A DNA stretch of 38,539 bases. Origin: Dehalococcoidia bacterium (GTDB lineage Bacteria; Chloroflexota; Dehalococcoidia; GIF9; AB-539-J10). The stretch covers positions 1-38,539 of the forward strand of contig JAGGYM010000003.1 of assembly GCA_021162545.1 (NCBI GenBank), written 5' to 3'. Below are positions 1 through 8,752 of the stretch, in pieces (the stretch's first letter is position 1; every line of letters begins with the position of its first letter). The position numbers were made by a program, and so were the translations under genes. The notes below the pieces were generated by a model that saw nothing but the letters and a program-made list of their open reading frames with translations, was not told the DNA's origin and did no database searches.

Positions 1-289
1 CCTTGAATTTCCGCTTCTGCTTACAGCGTAGACCCAGCTTCCTTTTGATACGCTTGATCCGGCAAATCCCTACCTGGATGCCATATTCCACCAGATCTTG
101 CTGCAGTCTCTCGGCACCATAGGTCTGTCTTGTCCGTTTATGCGCCGCTCTAATCTCTACCTCCAGCCTGGCTTCCTCCCGAGCCCACTTCGACAGCGGC
201 CGGTCCACCCAGAAGTAGTACCCGCTTGCCGATACATTCAAAGCTTGGCAAAGGTGCGGTAACGGGTAGTCGAGCCGCAATTCCTTCAT
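1..289 (-). CDS. IS3-family transposase OrfB, N-terminal part only
   Basis: Reverse-strand translation MKELRLDYPLPHLCQALNVSASGYYFWVDRPLSKWAREEARLEVEIRAAHKRTRQTYGAERLQQDLVEYGIQVGICRIKRIKRKLGLRCKQKRKF. The ATG overlaps the OrfA stop (ATGA). Truncated by the window edge. Confidence 0.88.
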   Translation of the reverse strand, partial: MKELRLDYPLPHLCQALNVSASGYYFWVDRPLSKWAREEARLEVEIRAAHKRTRQTYGAERLQQDLVEYGIQVGICRIKRIKRKLGLRCKQKRKFK

Positions 290-603
290 CGACGCGTACT
301 GGGCAGCGACTCCTTCGCAAAGTACGCGGCTGCTTTTTTTAAGATATCCCGTTCCATCTTCGCTTCGACCAGTTCTTTCTTCGTCCGAGCCAGTTCCATC
401 TCGATCTCCGTCAGAGGCCTGTACGTCTTACCTATCTCTCCAAGTTTGCCTTCCTTATATGCCCTGACCCAAGTCGTCAACGTCGATGGCGGCAAGGACA
501 ACCGACGAGCTGCTCTCGGTAACGACAGCTTCTCTTCCGTTACCAGTTTCACCGCTTCCTCTCGAAACTCCTTCGTGTACCTTCCCTGTAGAATCCCTTT
601 CAT
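286..603 (-). CDS. IS3-family transposase OrfA (HTH)
   Basis: 105 aa; RYTKEFREEAVKLVTEEKLSLPRAARRLSLPPSTLTTWVRAYKEG... ERDILKKAAAYFAKES is the typical IS3 OrfA HTH/leucine-zipper pattern. Confidence 0.9.
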   Translation of the reverse strand: MKGILQGRYTKEFREEAVKLVTEEKLSLPRAARRLSLPPSTLTTWVRAYKEGKLGEIGKTYRPLTEIEMELARTKKELVEAKMERDILKKAAAYFAKESLPSTRR

Positions 604-689
604 TCTGACACCTCCGTCTTTCTATTTTACCCAACTTTGGTGTCCTTTAAATCCATCCTACCTCAAAGGAGACCTGTGATCGGTTGCGT

Positions 690-719
690 TTGCAATGTGA
701 ATGGGTCTAGCTGTATAAT
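690..719 (+). promoter_or_regulatory. Candidate sigma70-type promoter for the ferredoxin/AOR operon
   Basis: TTGCAA (690-695), 18-bp spacer, TATAAT (714-719), about 100 bp upstream of the ferredoxin ATG. Confidence 0.5.
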
Positions 720-818
720 CACGCTAAAATAGCAAGCAGTGGAATAACACTGCAGCAACTGGCTCCATTCAGCAGGAGTGCAGGAGCGTTGTGTTGTCTG
801 AAAGGGGTACCTGCGAGC

Positions 819-1088
819 ATGTCCAAGCTAGTAGTCGATAGTGAAAAGTGTACCGGTTGTCGATCATGCGAAATTGCCTGTTCATATCACCATAGCAAAA
901 CCTTCAACCCCAACATCGCCAGCTTACATATCCACTTCGTGGAGAAGAAAGGAGAAATAACAGTTATTCTGTATAAAGACCTGAAACAGGAAGAAAAGAA
1001 AAGCAGGATTCCCTGTGATGGGTGCTTCAATGAGCCCAAACCGTTGTGCGTTAAATACTGCGTTTCGGGAGCCATCACAGTATCGTAA
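819..1088 (+). CDS. 4Fe-4S ferredoxin-type electron transfer protein, partner of AOR
   Basis: Starts MSKLVVDSEKCTGCRSCEIACSYHHS...; second Cys set CDGCFNEPKPLCVKYC. Immediately upstream of the AOR gene. The ORF track starts at 789, but ATG 819 fits the ferredoxin N-terminus better. Confidence 0.85.
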   Translation: MSKLVVDSEKCTGCRSCEIACSYHHSKTFNPNIASLHIHFVEKKGEITVILYKDLKQEEKKSRIPCDGCFNEPKPLCVKYCVSGAITVS

Positions 1089-1105
1089 TACCACAAGGAT
1101 TAATC

Positions 1106-3040
1106 ATGTCGATAAACAATACCTTTTCTTTCGGTGGCAAGGTGTTAAAGGTCAATTTAACCACCGGGCAGATATTGACAGAGTCCACCTGGAACTATGC
1201 GCGGAAGTTTCTGGGCGGTAGAGGCGTAGATAACTGGCTTCTGTATAGCGAAGTAAAGCCCTGGGTGGGATCTCTTGATCCCGCCAACAGGTTAATATTC
1301 GGCACCGGCGTCCTCACTGGCACTCTAGCCCCCAGTGCCTGCCGTCACAGCGTGGATGCCAAGAGCCCCATAACGGGCGGCGTGGGTTCAGCAAACTCAT
1401 GCGGGCACTTTGCTGCAGAACTGAAGTACGCCGGATACGATCACGTAGTTTTTCAGGGACGCGCCAGAAGTCCCGTTTACCTGTGGATAAAAGATGACCA
1501 GGTGAAATTGATGAATGCATCACGCGTCTGGGGGAAAACCACGGGAGAAACCAGCGACTTGATACGAGAAGAGCTGGGAGATGAGCAAATTCCAATTGCC
1601 TGTATAGGCCCTGCAGGTGAAAATTTAGCCCGCAGCGCCTGCGTTATGGCCAACCGCGCCAGGGCATCGGGGAGATGCGGACTGGGGGCAGTAATGGGAT
1701 CCAAGAACTTGAAAGCCGTCGCTGTAAGAGGATCCAGAGCGGTGGAAGTAGCGCAACCCGAGAGATTTATGGAGCTCGTGGACAGGGCATGGAAAAAGAT
1801 AAGGGCATCCAATTCGGCGGAACAGCGTAGAATCTGGGGAACTTATAAAACACCAGACCTTTACAACGAGCGAGGCCACCTGCCGGCAAGAAATTTCCAA
1901 GATGAATACGTTAACCCCAAGATCATCAGCAAGGTAACCCCTGAAATCTACAAAAGAGACTATGAAGTTAGAAGGCTGGGATATACCTCATGTCCCATAA
2001 GCTGCAGCCACTTTTACCGGGTTACCGACGGGCCTTATGCAGGCTTGGCCTGTGAAGGAATTGAAATTAACGACCTGATGAATTTCGTCGCTAAATTTGA
2101 AATAGATTACGCTCCAGCGATAATAAATCTGCATTGCCTGTGCAATGAATATGGCCTGGACCAGGACAATGCCTCGGGAGCAATTTCCTGGGCGTTCGAG
2201 TGCTACCAGCGAGGGATTCTTACCCAAAAGGACACTGACGGTCTCGAGCTCCGCTGGAGCGATCATAAGACCGTAGCAGAGATCCTGCGGAAAATAGCAT
2301 ACAGGGAAGGAATCGGAGACCTACTCGCCGAGGGGGCGAAGAGAGCTTCCGACATAGTGGGTAAAGGGTCCGAAAAATTTGCCATCCACGTTAAAGGACA
2401 GGATTCCGTAGAATGCATGAGAGGGTCAGGAAGAAGCTGGGCATTGGGTTGTGCTGTTTCGACTAGGGGTGGAACGCATACAAGAGGTGCCAATTTAATA
2501 GAAGCCATGAATGTCCCTCCCGACATCTGCGAAAAGATCTGGGGAGTACCGAAAATCAATGGACCACTTTCCTATCAAGGTAAAGCTCACTTGGTGGTAT
2601 ATTACGAAAAATTACAAGCTGTTTTAGATAGCCTAGGCATGTGCTTGTTTTGCAGCAACTGGTCCGGTCCCGACCTCCTCGGCCCGGATGATCTGGCCGG
2701 CTTGTATTCAGCTGCCACTGGAGAGGAGATTACTAGCGACGAGCTCATGCTAAAAGGAGAGCTAATTCACAACGTAGAGAAGGCTTTCAATTCACTCCAT
2801 GCCGGCTTTAACCGCAGCGATGATTTCCCTCCTACGAGATTCATGGAAGAGCCCGTTTCGTCAGGTCCAATGAAGGGAGAACTACTCACCCAGAGCGAGT
2901 GGGAGAAAATGCTTGATGAATACTACGAGCTTCATGGATGGGACAAGCAGACAGGTTTACAGACCCAAAAGTGTCTGGAAGATTTGGACTTGAAGCCGGT
3001 AGCCGATGACCTGAGCAGAGTAAAGAGGCTGCCAGCATAG
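1106..3040 (+). CDS. aor: Aldehyde:ferredoxin oxidoreductase family (tungsten/molybdenum-bis-pterin enzyme)
   Basis: 644 aa; SACRHSVDAKSPITGGVGSANSCGHFAAELKYAGYDHVVFQGRA, GPAGENLARSACVMANRARASGRCGLGAVMGSKNLKAVAVRG, CPISC and SLGMCLFC segments. Confidence 0.93.
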   Translation: MSINNTFSFGGKVLKVNLTTGQILTESTWNYARKFLGGRGVDNWLLYSEVKPWVGSLDPANRLIFGTGVLTGTLAPSACRHSVDAKSPITGGVGSANSCGHFAAELKYAGYDHVVFQGRARSPVYLWIKDDQVKLMNASRVWGKTTGETSDLIREELGDEQIPIACIGPAGENLARSACVMANRARASGRCGLGAVMGSKNLKAVAVRGSRAVEVAQPERFMELVDRAWKKIRASNSAEQRRIWGTYKTPDLYNERGHLPARNFQDEYVNPKIISKVTPEIYKRDYEVRRLGYTSCPISCSHFYRVTDGPYAGLACEGIEINDLMNFVAKFEIDYAPAIINLHCLCNEYGLDQDNASGAISWAFECYQRGILTQKDTDGLELRWSDHKTVAEILRKIAYREGIGDLLAEGAKRASDIVGKGSEKFAIHVKGQDSVECMRGSGRSWALGCAVSTRGGTHTRGANLIEAMNVPPDICEKIWGVPKINGPLSYQGKAHLVVYYEKLQAVLDSLGMCLFCSNWSGPDLLGPDDLAGLYSAATGEEITSDELMLKGELIHNVEKAFNSLHAGFNRSDDFPPTRFMEEPVSSGPMKGELLTQSEWEKMLDEYYELHGWDKQTGLQTQKCLEDLDLKPVADDLSRVKRLPA

Positions 3041-3296
3041 ATAGACCTGAATGACCTCATGACCTCCGCCAATTATCTGCAGGAAACTAGAACATAGAGA
3101 ACGCGCAACGAATAGCGCTACTTACCGAAAATATTTTCCAGATTGGGCGGTACCCATATCGCCCCCGCAGAATTCAGCTTCAAAAAATGCTGGGCCTTGC
3201 TAAGCACAAAATTGCTGCTTACAATAATGCAATGAGGCCTGGAAGCGACGCTCAATTGCCGGGCGCCAGAACGGAAGAAGGCAAGAAGGTTCTACT

Positions 3297-3469
3297 ATGG
3301 CAAAAGTATCGTCTATGAATCGAAATATGGAACCACCTGACTCGCGGCCCAGGCCATTGCGAAAGAAATGAACCAAATGGCAGGAGCAGAAGCCTTTATC
3401 ACAGAACCCCACGAGATAGATCTCAACCACGTGGGCGTATTCGATGCCGTTGTACTGTCGCTCGGCTGA
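3297..3469 (+). pseudogene. Degraded flavodoxin-like gene (frameshift + stop + 3' truncation)
   Basis: Conceptual translation GKSIVYESKYGTT*LAAQAIAKEMNQMAGAEAFITEPHEIDLNHVGVFDAVVLSLG* resembles the flavodoxin N-terminal phosphate-binding loop region. It needs one added base in the A-run after ATGGCAAAA and contains an in-frame TGA. Confidence 0.6.
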
Positions 3470-3824
3470 TGGAACTAAGCTTCTCTTCGACCTCAGCTGT
3501 GAGAGTAGACTCCTCCCACTCCGCTAGTTGGCACGCTGTGTCCAGTAGCGCTGGTATTAGCTGCTCGGCACAAACATAATCCAGTCTCTCCCAGACTATT
3601 CGTACCACCTCAACCACAGCCACTCCATCCCACCTTGCTTTGAGACGCACCTTCCTGAGAGCACGCTCCAGAATCGGCATATTCATTAGCCGTATCAGAC
3701 TCTTACGGTGTAGTCCGGTCACCTCTCCCATTTCGGTCAGTAATTGAATACGTTCCTTTCGCCCTGATTGGACATACCTCGAGAGAACTAGTTTCAGGTA
3801 TTTTCTTCGTTCGTTTACGCTCAT
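3423..3824 (-). pseudogene. Truncated integrase/transposase (N-terminal HTH part only, DDE domain absent)
   Basis: 133 aa; RKYLKLVLSRYVQSGRKERIQLLTEMGEVTGLHRKSLIRLMN ... EEKLSSISRATVQR resembles the N-terminus of integrase-core transposases. The ORF stops before any DDE catalytic core. Confidence 0.7.
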
Positions 3825-3850
3825 CTTTTCGCTGCTCGGAATGATCCTCC

Positions 3851-3914
3851 CTCAGTAACATTTTTATCTGAGTGAATCATACCCCTCTCGGTAACATTTT
3901 AGATGAGTGAATAC
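3851..3914. repeat. Two imperfect direct repeats (CTCRGTAACATTTT...GAGTGAAT), 36 bp apart
   Basis: ctcagtaacatttttatctgagtgaatcat and ctcggtaacattttagatgagtgaatacg; GTAACA begins at 3855 and 3891. Located just upstream of the transposase relic start. Confidence 0.7.
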
Positions 3915-3995
3915 GACTACAGAGCAAGACAAAGGGAGCAACTTTCTACGCCTACAATATCTCTGCATCTCTGCTATAATGATAGGTGAGAAGTT

Positions 3996-5825
3996 ATGAA
4001 ATCTCTTTGGGGGCGCAACAGTCTTTTATACCTGCTATTTCTGATAGTGATGGTTGCCCTGATATTTGCCTTTATGCCTCATGGAGGGCCTGAAGAAGTA
4101 ACGCTGGGTGCGTTTATCGACCAGGCCAAACAGGGGCAAATTGACACTATCAGACAGGAAGACAGTTCTCTTGTTGGCCTGGCAGGAAGCGAAGACAAAA
4201 TTAAAGCGTCCTTCCTGGGTAACACCGAGGACCTGCGAAATTTCCTGACGCAGGAAGGCGTAACCATAGGGGAAGGCGGAGTAAAAATCGATGTTAAGGC
4301 TGCCACCCGCGACTGGGGAACGATAGCTCTGCAAATCATCCTGCCTCTCGCATTGTTTGGCTTTCTCTTCTTTTTCTTGTTCAAATCAGCCCGTGGCATG
4401 GGATCACAGGCCTTTGACTTCAGCAAAAGTCGTGCGCGTCTATCTCACGGCGACAAATCCACAGTGACTTTTGCCGACGTTGCTGGAGCTGAGGAAGCGA
4501 AAGAAGAAGTTCAGGAAATAGTAGAATTCCTCAAATACCCCGAGAAGTTCACTGCGCTGGGAGGACACGTGCCCTGCGGCGTGCTCCTTGTAGGACCTCC
4601 GGGAACGGGAAAGACCTTGCTGGCTAAGGCCATAGCAGGAGAAGCCAAAGTGCCCTTTTACTCCATCAGCGGCAGTGAGTTTGTAGAGATGTTCGTCGGG
4701 GTTGGCGCTGCCCGGGTAAGGAACCTGTTTGAGCAAGCCAAGCACACTGCCCCCAGCCTTATATTTGTCGATGAAATCGATGCCGTGGGACGGCACCGCG
4801 GAGCGGGTCTGGGAGGAGGGCACGATGAAAGGGAACAGACATTGAACCAGATCCTGGCCGAGATGGATGGCTTTGACACCAACACCAACGTCATCGTTAT
4901 AGCTGCAACCAACCGTCCCGACATCCTTGACCCAGCTTTGCTGCGACCAGGACGCTTCGACCGTCACATCGTCATAGACCTCCCCGACATGAAGGGTCGC
5001 GAAGCCATCTTAGAAGTACACGCCAGAAACAAGCCCCTGGCCAAGACAACCAACTTCAAGACCATAGCTAAGGAGACGGCAGGGTTCAGCGGTGCCGACC
5101 TGGCCAATTTAATTAACGAGGCAGCTATACTATCCGCTCGCCATGACCTCAAAGAAATTACCGCCCAGGAGCTTGAATCTGCCGCCGAACGAGTTATCGC
5201 CGGGCCAGAGAAGAAAAGCCGTACCATTTCCACAAAGGAAAAGGAAATCATTGCTTATCATGAAAGCGGGCATGCCCTGACCTCCAGAATGTTGCCCAAT
5301 GCCGATCCAGTGCACAAAATTTCCATCATCGCCCGCGGCATGATGGGAGGTTGGACGCGCTTTCTGCCTGCTGAAGACCACCACCTCTGGACAAAATCCC
5401 AATTTAACGACAGGATAGCAGTGACCCTAGGGGGACGGGCTGCAGAAGAGATAAAGTACGGAGAAGTAACCACTGGAGCAGAAAATGACCTGGAACAGGC
5501 AACCAAGCTGGCCCGGAAGATGGTTACGGAATATGGCATGAGTGAAAAACTGGGGCCGCGGACTTTTGGGCAGAAGCAGGAACTTGTCTTTCTGGGCCGC
5601 GAAATTAGTGAACAAAAAGATTACAGCGACGAAACTGCTAATGAGATAGACCAGGAAGTGCATAACATAATCCAGCGCGCCTATGGCACCACAAAACGAA
5701 TCCTCTCTGAGAACAAAGTCACCTTAACGAAAATGGCAGAAGACCTCATTGCCAAGGAAACGCTGGGGGAAGAGGAACTCAACAAGCTGTTCAAAGAACT
5801 GGTTCCAAAACAGATCTACGTTTGA
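3996..5825 (+). CDS. ftsH: ATP-dependent zinc metalloprotease FtsH
   Basis: 609 aa; [18 protein letters not shown] Walker A, FVDEID Walker B, AAA SRH ([20 protein letters not shown]), zinc motif HESGH, and an N-terminal TM pair. Confidence 0.97.
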   Translation: MKSLWGRNSLLYLLFLIVMVALIFAFMPHGGPEEVTLGAFIDQAKQGQIDTIRQEDSSLVGLAGSEDKIKASFLGNTEDLRNFLTQEGVTIGEGGVKIDVKAATRDWGTIALQIILPLALFGFLFFFLFKSARGMGSQAFDFSKSRARLSHGDKSTVTFADVAGAEEAKEEVQEIVEFLKYPEKFTALGGHVPCGVLLVGPPGTGKTLLAKAIAGEAKVPFYSISGSEFVEMFVGVGAARVRNLFEQAKHTAPSLIFVDEIDAVGRHRGAGLGGGHDEREQTLNQILAEMDGFDTNTNVIVIAATNRPDILDPALLRPGRFDRHIVIDLPDMKGREAILEVHARNKPLAKTTNFKTIAKETAGFSGADLANLINEAAILSARHDLKEITAQELESAAERVIAGPEKKSRTISTKEKEIIAYHESGHALTSRMLPNADPVHKISIIARGMMGGWTRFLPAEDHHLWTKSQFNDRIAVTLGGRAAEEIKYGEVTTGAENDLEQATKLARKMVTEYGMSEKLGPRTFGQKQELVFLGREISEQKDYSDETANEIDQEVHNIIQRAYGTTKRILSENKVTLTKMAEDLIAKETLGEEELNKLFKELVPKQIYV

Positions 5826-5870
5826 GCTGATCTTCCTTCACTGATACCAGGTTCACACCCAGCATAAATG

Positions 5871-7544
5871 CTATTCCCCGGATACAATCCCGAGACGGCT
5901 GTTCTCCTCATCCACAATGGAATCATCAAGTTTGGCAAACAGCGGATACGGCTCAGGAAGTTTCTGCCCCGGCTCAGGGAGCTGAAATTCCCACCCCACC
6001 TCTCTTAAACTTCCATCGAACCCAAGCAGAGAATGAAGCTTCTCAGAACTGAAAGGGAGAAAAGGATAGAGGACAATTTTTAAAGCTGAAAGTAAAGATA
6101 ACGCGGTATAAATAGACCTGGCTGAAGCTTGTCTCTCCTCCTTGATTTTCTTCCACGGAGACTGCTCATCAAGATACTGATTTGCCTCCCGTGCCAGAGA
6201 CATAGCCTCATTTATAGCCTCCTTAAAATTACACCCATATATCAGCTCATCGACAGTGCGCATAACAGTTGTCGCCCGTTGCATTAATTCTTGACTTCGC
6301 GCATCAAGGTCGCCTGGCGCAGGCACGGCTCTATCGAAGTTACGATAAGTAAAAGTAAGGACGCGGTGCACCAGATTGCCATAGGTTGCCACAAGTTCAT
6401 TGTTGTTGCGACGCAGGAACTCACGCCAGGAAAAGTCGCTATCGCTGGTCTCAGGCATGTTGACTGACAGGATATACCGTAAAGGGTCCGGTTGATACCG
6501 TTCCAGATAATCTGGTAGCCAAACAGCCCACTTGCGGCTGGTAGAGAGTTTCTGTCCCTCAATGGTCAAAAATTCATTGCCTGGAACATTATAAGGAAGA
6601 TTCAAATCGCCATATCCCAGCAACATCGCCGGCCACACAAGCGTATGAAAAAAAATGTTGTCCTTGCCCACAAAATAGAAACTCTTTCCTTCTCCTCGCC
6701 AGAAAGGTTGCCATGCCGACTCATCACCGCGCAATCTTGCCCACTCTTTACTCGCCGACAGATAGCCAATGACGGCCTCAAACCAGACATAAATTCGCTT
6801 GTCATCAAAACCATCTTGAGGAACACTTATTCCCCAGTCCAGATCACGCGTTATGGCTCTGTCCTTCAACCCTTCATCCAGGAACTTCCACGTAGCCCCC
6901 AGTACATTGCGCCGCCAGCAAGTCTGTCCACTCATCCACTCCTCGAGCTGCTTCTGAAAAGCACTGAGGCGTAAAAAGAAGTGCTCTGAACTTCGGAACT
7001 GTGGCGTTGCAGAACAAAGGTAACACCGCAGATCCTTAAGGTCAAAGGGGTTCACGGGACGACCACAAACCTCGCACTGATCCCCACGCGCTTTATCAAA
7101 ACCACAATGAGGGCAGGTGCCCTCCAGGTAACGGTCGGGAAGAAAGCGCTGACATCTGGAACAGTACGCTTGAAGCATCGTGTCCCGGTAGATATATCCC
7201 TTACGGAGAAGGGTAAGAAATATATCGTGTGTAACTTCAGTGTGATTTACCGTGCTCGTCGTAGTAAACAGGTCGAAGGAAATGCCTAGCTTTTGCCAGC
7301 AATCTCTAAATTGCTGATCATATCTATTCGCTATTTCCTCTGGAGACGTGGATTCCTCAGCAGCCCGGATGGTGATCGGTGCTCCATGTTGATCACTCCC
7401 CGAAACCATCAACACTTCATTGCCCTTGAGCCGATGATAACGGGCAAAAATATCAGCCGGCAAATAGGCACCAGCGATATGTCCCAGGTGCAAAGGCCCA
7501 TTGGCATAAGGCCAGGCAATACCTATTAAAATATGTTCACTCAT
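5871..7544 (-). CDS. metG: Methionyl-tRNA synthetase
   Basis: 557 aa; IGIAWPYANGPLHLGH (HIGH motif), Zn knuckles CSRCQRF..CPHCGF..CEVCGRPV, KMSKS-equivalent GQKLSTSRKW. Confidence 0.96.
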   Translation of the reverse strand: MSEHILIGIAWPYANGPLHLGHIAGAYLPADIFARYHRLKGNEVLMVSGSDQHGAPITIRAAEESTSPEEIANRYDQQFRDCWQKLGISFDLFTTTSTVNHTEVTHDIFLTLLRKGYIYRDTMLQAYCSRCQRFLPDRYLEGTCPHCGFDKARGDQCEVCGRPVNPFDLKDLRCYLCSATPQFRSSEHFFLRLSAFQKQLEEWMSGQTCWRRNVLGATWKFLDEGLKDRAITRDLDWGISVPQDGFDDKRIYVWFEAVIGYLSASKEWARLRGDESAWQPFWRGEGKSFYFVGKDNIFFHTLVWPAMLLGYGDLNLPYNVPGNEFLTIEGQKLSTSRKWAVWLPDYLERYQPDPLRYILSVNMPETSDSDFSWREFLRRNNNELVATYGNLVHRVLTFTYRNFDRAVPAPGDLDARSQELMQRATTVMRTVDELIYGCNFKEAINEAMSLAREANQYLDEQSPWKKIKEERQASARSIYTALSLLSALKIVLYPFLPFSSEKLHSLLGFDGSLREVGWEFQLPEPGQKLPEPYPLFAKLDDSIVDEENSRLGIVSGE

Positions 7545-7592
7545 AAGATTTCTTTACTCCTCAGGGCCAACATACCAGTCAACACCGCAATA

Positions 7593-7802
7593 TTACACCT
7601 CCTCCCGGGAGAAGAAAGTAATTGTCTCTTCTCCTTCCTCCTCCTTGTACGAGGCATATCCCAGTTTCAGACAACACTCAACGCAAAGGCGCTGTTCGTT
7701 ACTTTCCCCACCTTCAAGCATCAGATACCGCTCCCCATGACCAAGAGAACGATGACAACCATCACACTGCATTTTACCTATAGCGATACATCCACGTCGC
7801 AT
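7593..7802 (-). CDS. Small Cys-pair (zinc-ribbon-like) protein of unknown function
   Basis: 69 aa; CDGCHRSLGHGERYLMLEGGESNEQRLCVECCLKLGY. Lies colinearly between rsmI and metG. Confidence 0.65.
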   Translation of the reverse strand: MRRGCIAIGKMQCDGCHRSLGHGERYLMLEGGESNEQRLCVECCLKLGYASYKEEEGEETITFFSREEV

Positions 7803-7803
7803 T

Positions 7804-8664
7804 TTAGCCTCCTTTCTTAAAATTCAACCAGGTCTGATAAAGATTCCTCTTCGACACAGTGCCCAACAGGCAAACACCAGAGATGGCATCGCGAGCACTA
7901 ACCCCCCTCTGGAAGAGCTCTCGTAAGATGCTCTCCATTTCCCCTGTGATTTGTCCTTCCTTCTCAGGGTTTCCTTCAATAACCAGAGTAAACTCTCCTC
8001 TCGGCTCGGAAAAGTGAACTCTGGCCTGGCTCACCATACCCCTGAACACTTCTTCATGGACTTTGGTAAGCTCACGACAAACGGATATCCTCCTGTCCCC
8101 CAGAACATTCTCTATATCTTCCAGTGCCTTTCCAATGCGGTGTGGAGCCTCGAAAGCCACTATAGTTCTCGCCCCTTTGGCAATGGAAGACAGAAGGCGT
8201 TTTCTCGCACTCTGGCGGCGGGGAAGAAAACCAAGATAGATAAACTGGTCTGTCGGCAATCCGGAAATTGCCAGGGCAGCAACGGGCGCCGAGGCCCCAG
8301 GCACCGGCACAACGGAACTCCCCTGCTCAATGGCGGCAACGGTGAATTCATAACCGGGATCGCTTACTCCCGGCATACCTGCCTCAGAGACCAGCGCCAC
8401 ATCATGCTCTCCAAGATAACGCAACAAATAATCCAGTTTGGCCTGTTTACTGCCTTCATAGTAACTGGTCATAGCGGTTTTTATATTATAGACGTTAAGC
8501 AAGCGGCGCGTGGTACGCGTATCCTCCGCTGCAATAAGATCAACTTCCTTCAAAATACGTAAAGCTCGCAAGGAAACATCTTCCATATTGCCTATGGGAG
8601 TAGCAACGATGTAAAGGGTAGACACAACTGGGTAATTGTAGTTCGCAGCTGTAATTTTGTCCAC
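7804..8664 (-). CDS. rsmI: 16S rRNA (cytidine-2'-O)-methyltransferase RsmI
   Basis: STLYIVATPIGNMEDVSLRALRILKEVDLIAAEDTRTTRRLL ... VSEAGMPGVSDPGYE ... GFLPRR. The real start may be the in-frame GTG just before STLYIV. Confidence 0.95.
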   Translation of the reverse strand: MDKITAANYNYPVVSTLYIVATPIGNMEDVSLRALRILKEVDLIAAEDTRTTRRLLNVYNIKTAMTSYYEGSKQAKLDYLLRYLGEHDVALVSEAGMPGVSDPGYEFTVAAIEQGSSVVPVPGASAPVAALAISGLPTDQFIYLGFLPRRQSARKRLLSSIAKGARTIVAFEAPHRIGKALEDIENVLGDRRISVCRELTKVHEEVFRGMVSQARVHFSEPRGEFTLVIEGNPEKEGQITGEMESILRELFQRGVSARDAISGVCLLGTVSKRNLYQTWLNFKKGG

Positions 8665-8752
8665 ATATGTACCATACAGCAGTCGCCCTTGTAAACGCGA
8701 ACCTTGCCTGCATCTGACAACGTCCCTGCAGGGCCAGATTATGCCGTTTGAC

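Larger units (their letters stand above)
1..655 (-). mobile_element. IS3-family insertion sequence, partial (runs off the left edge of the window)
   Basis: OrfA (286-603) and the start of OrfB (1-289) overlap in the -1 frame. The putative terminal sequence on the minus strand, TGGATTTAAAGGACACCAAAGTTGGGTAAAATAG, ends near 655. The IS boundary is inferred from only one visible end. Confidence 0.8.

Noticed and set aside
3200-3430. 76 aa minus-strand ORF (MVEIYLVGFCDKGFC...)
   Set aside because: Antisense to the decayed flavodoxin-like reading frame; no independent support.
4440-4967. 175 aa minus-strand ORF opposite ftsH
   Set aside because: Antisense shadow of the conserved AAA domain.
7951-8562. 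203 aa plus-strand ORF opposite rsmI
   Set aside because: Antisense shadow of a clearly coding rsmI; low-complexity translation with no recognisable domain.
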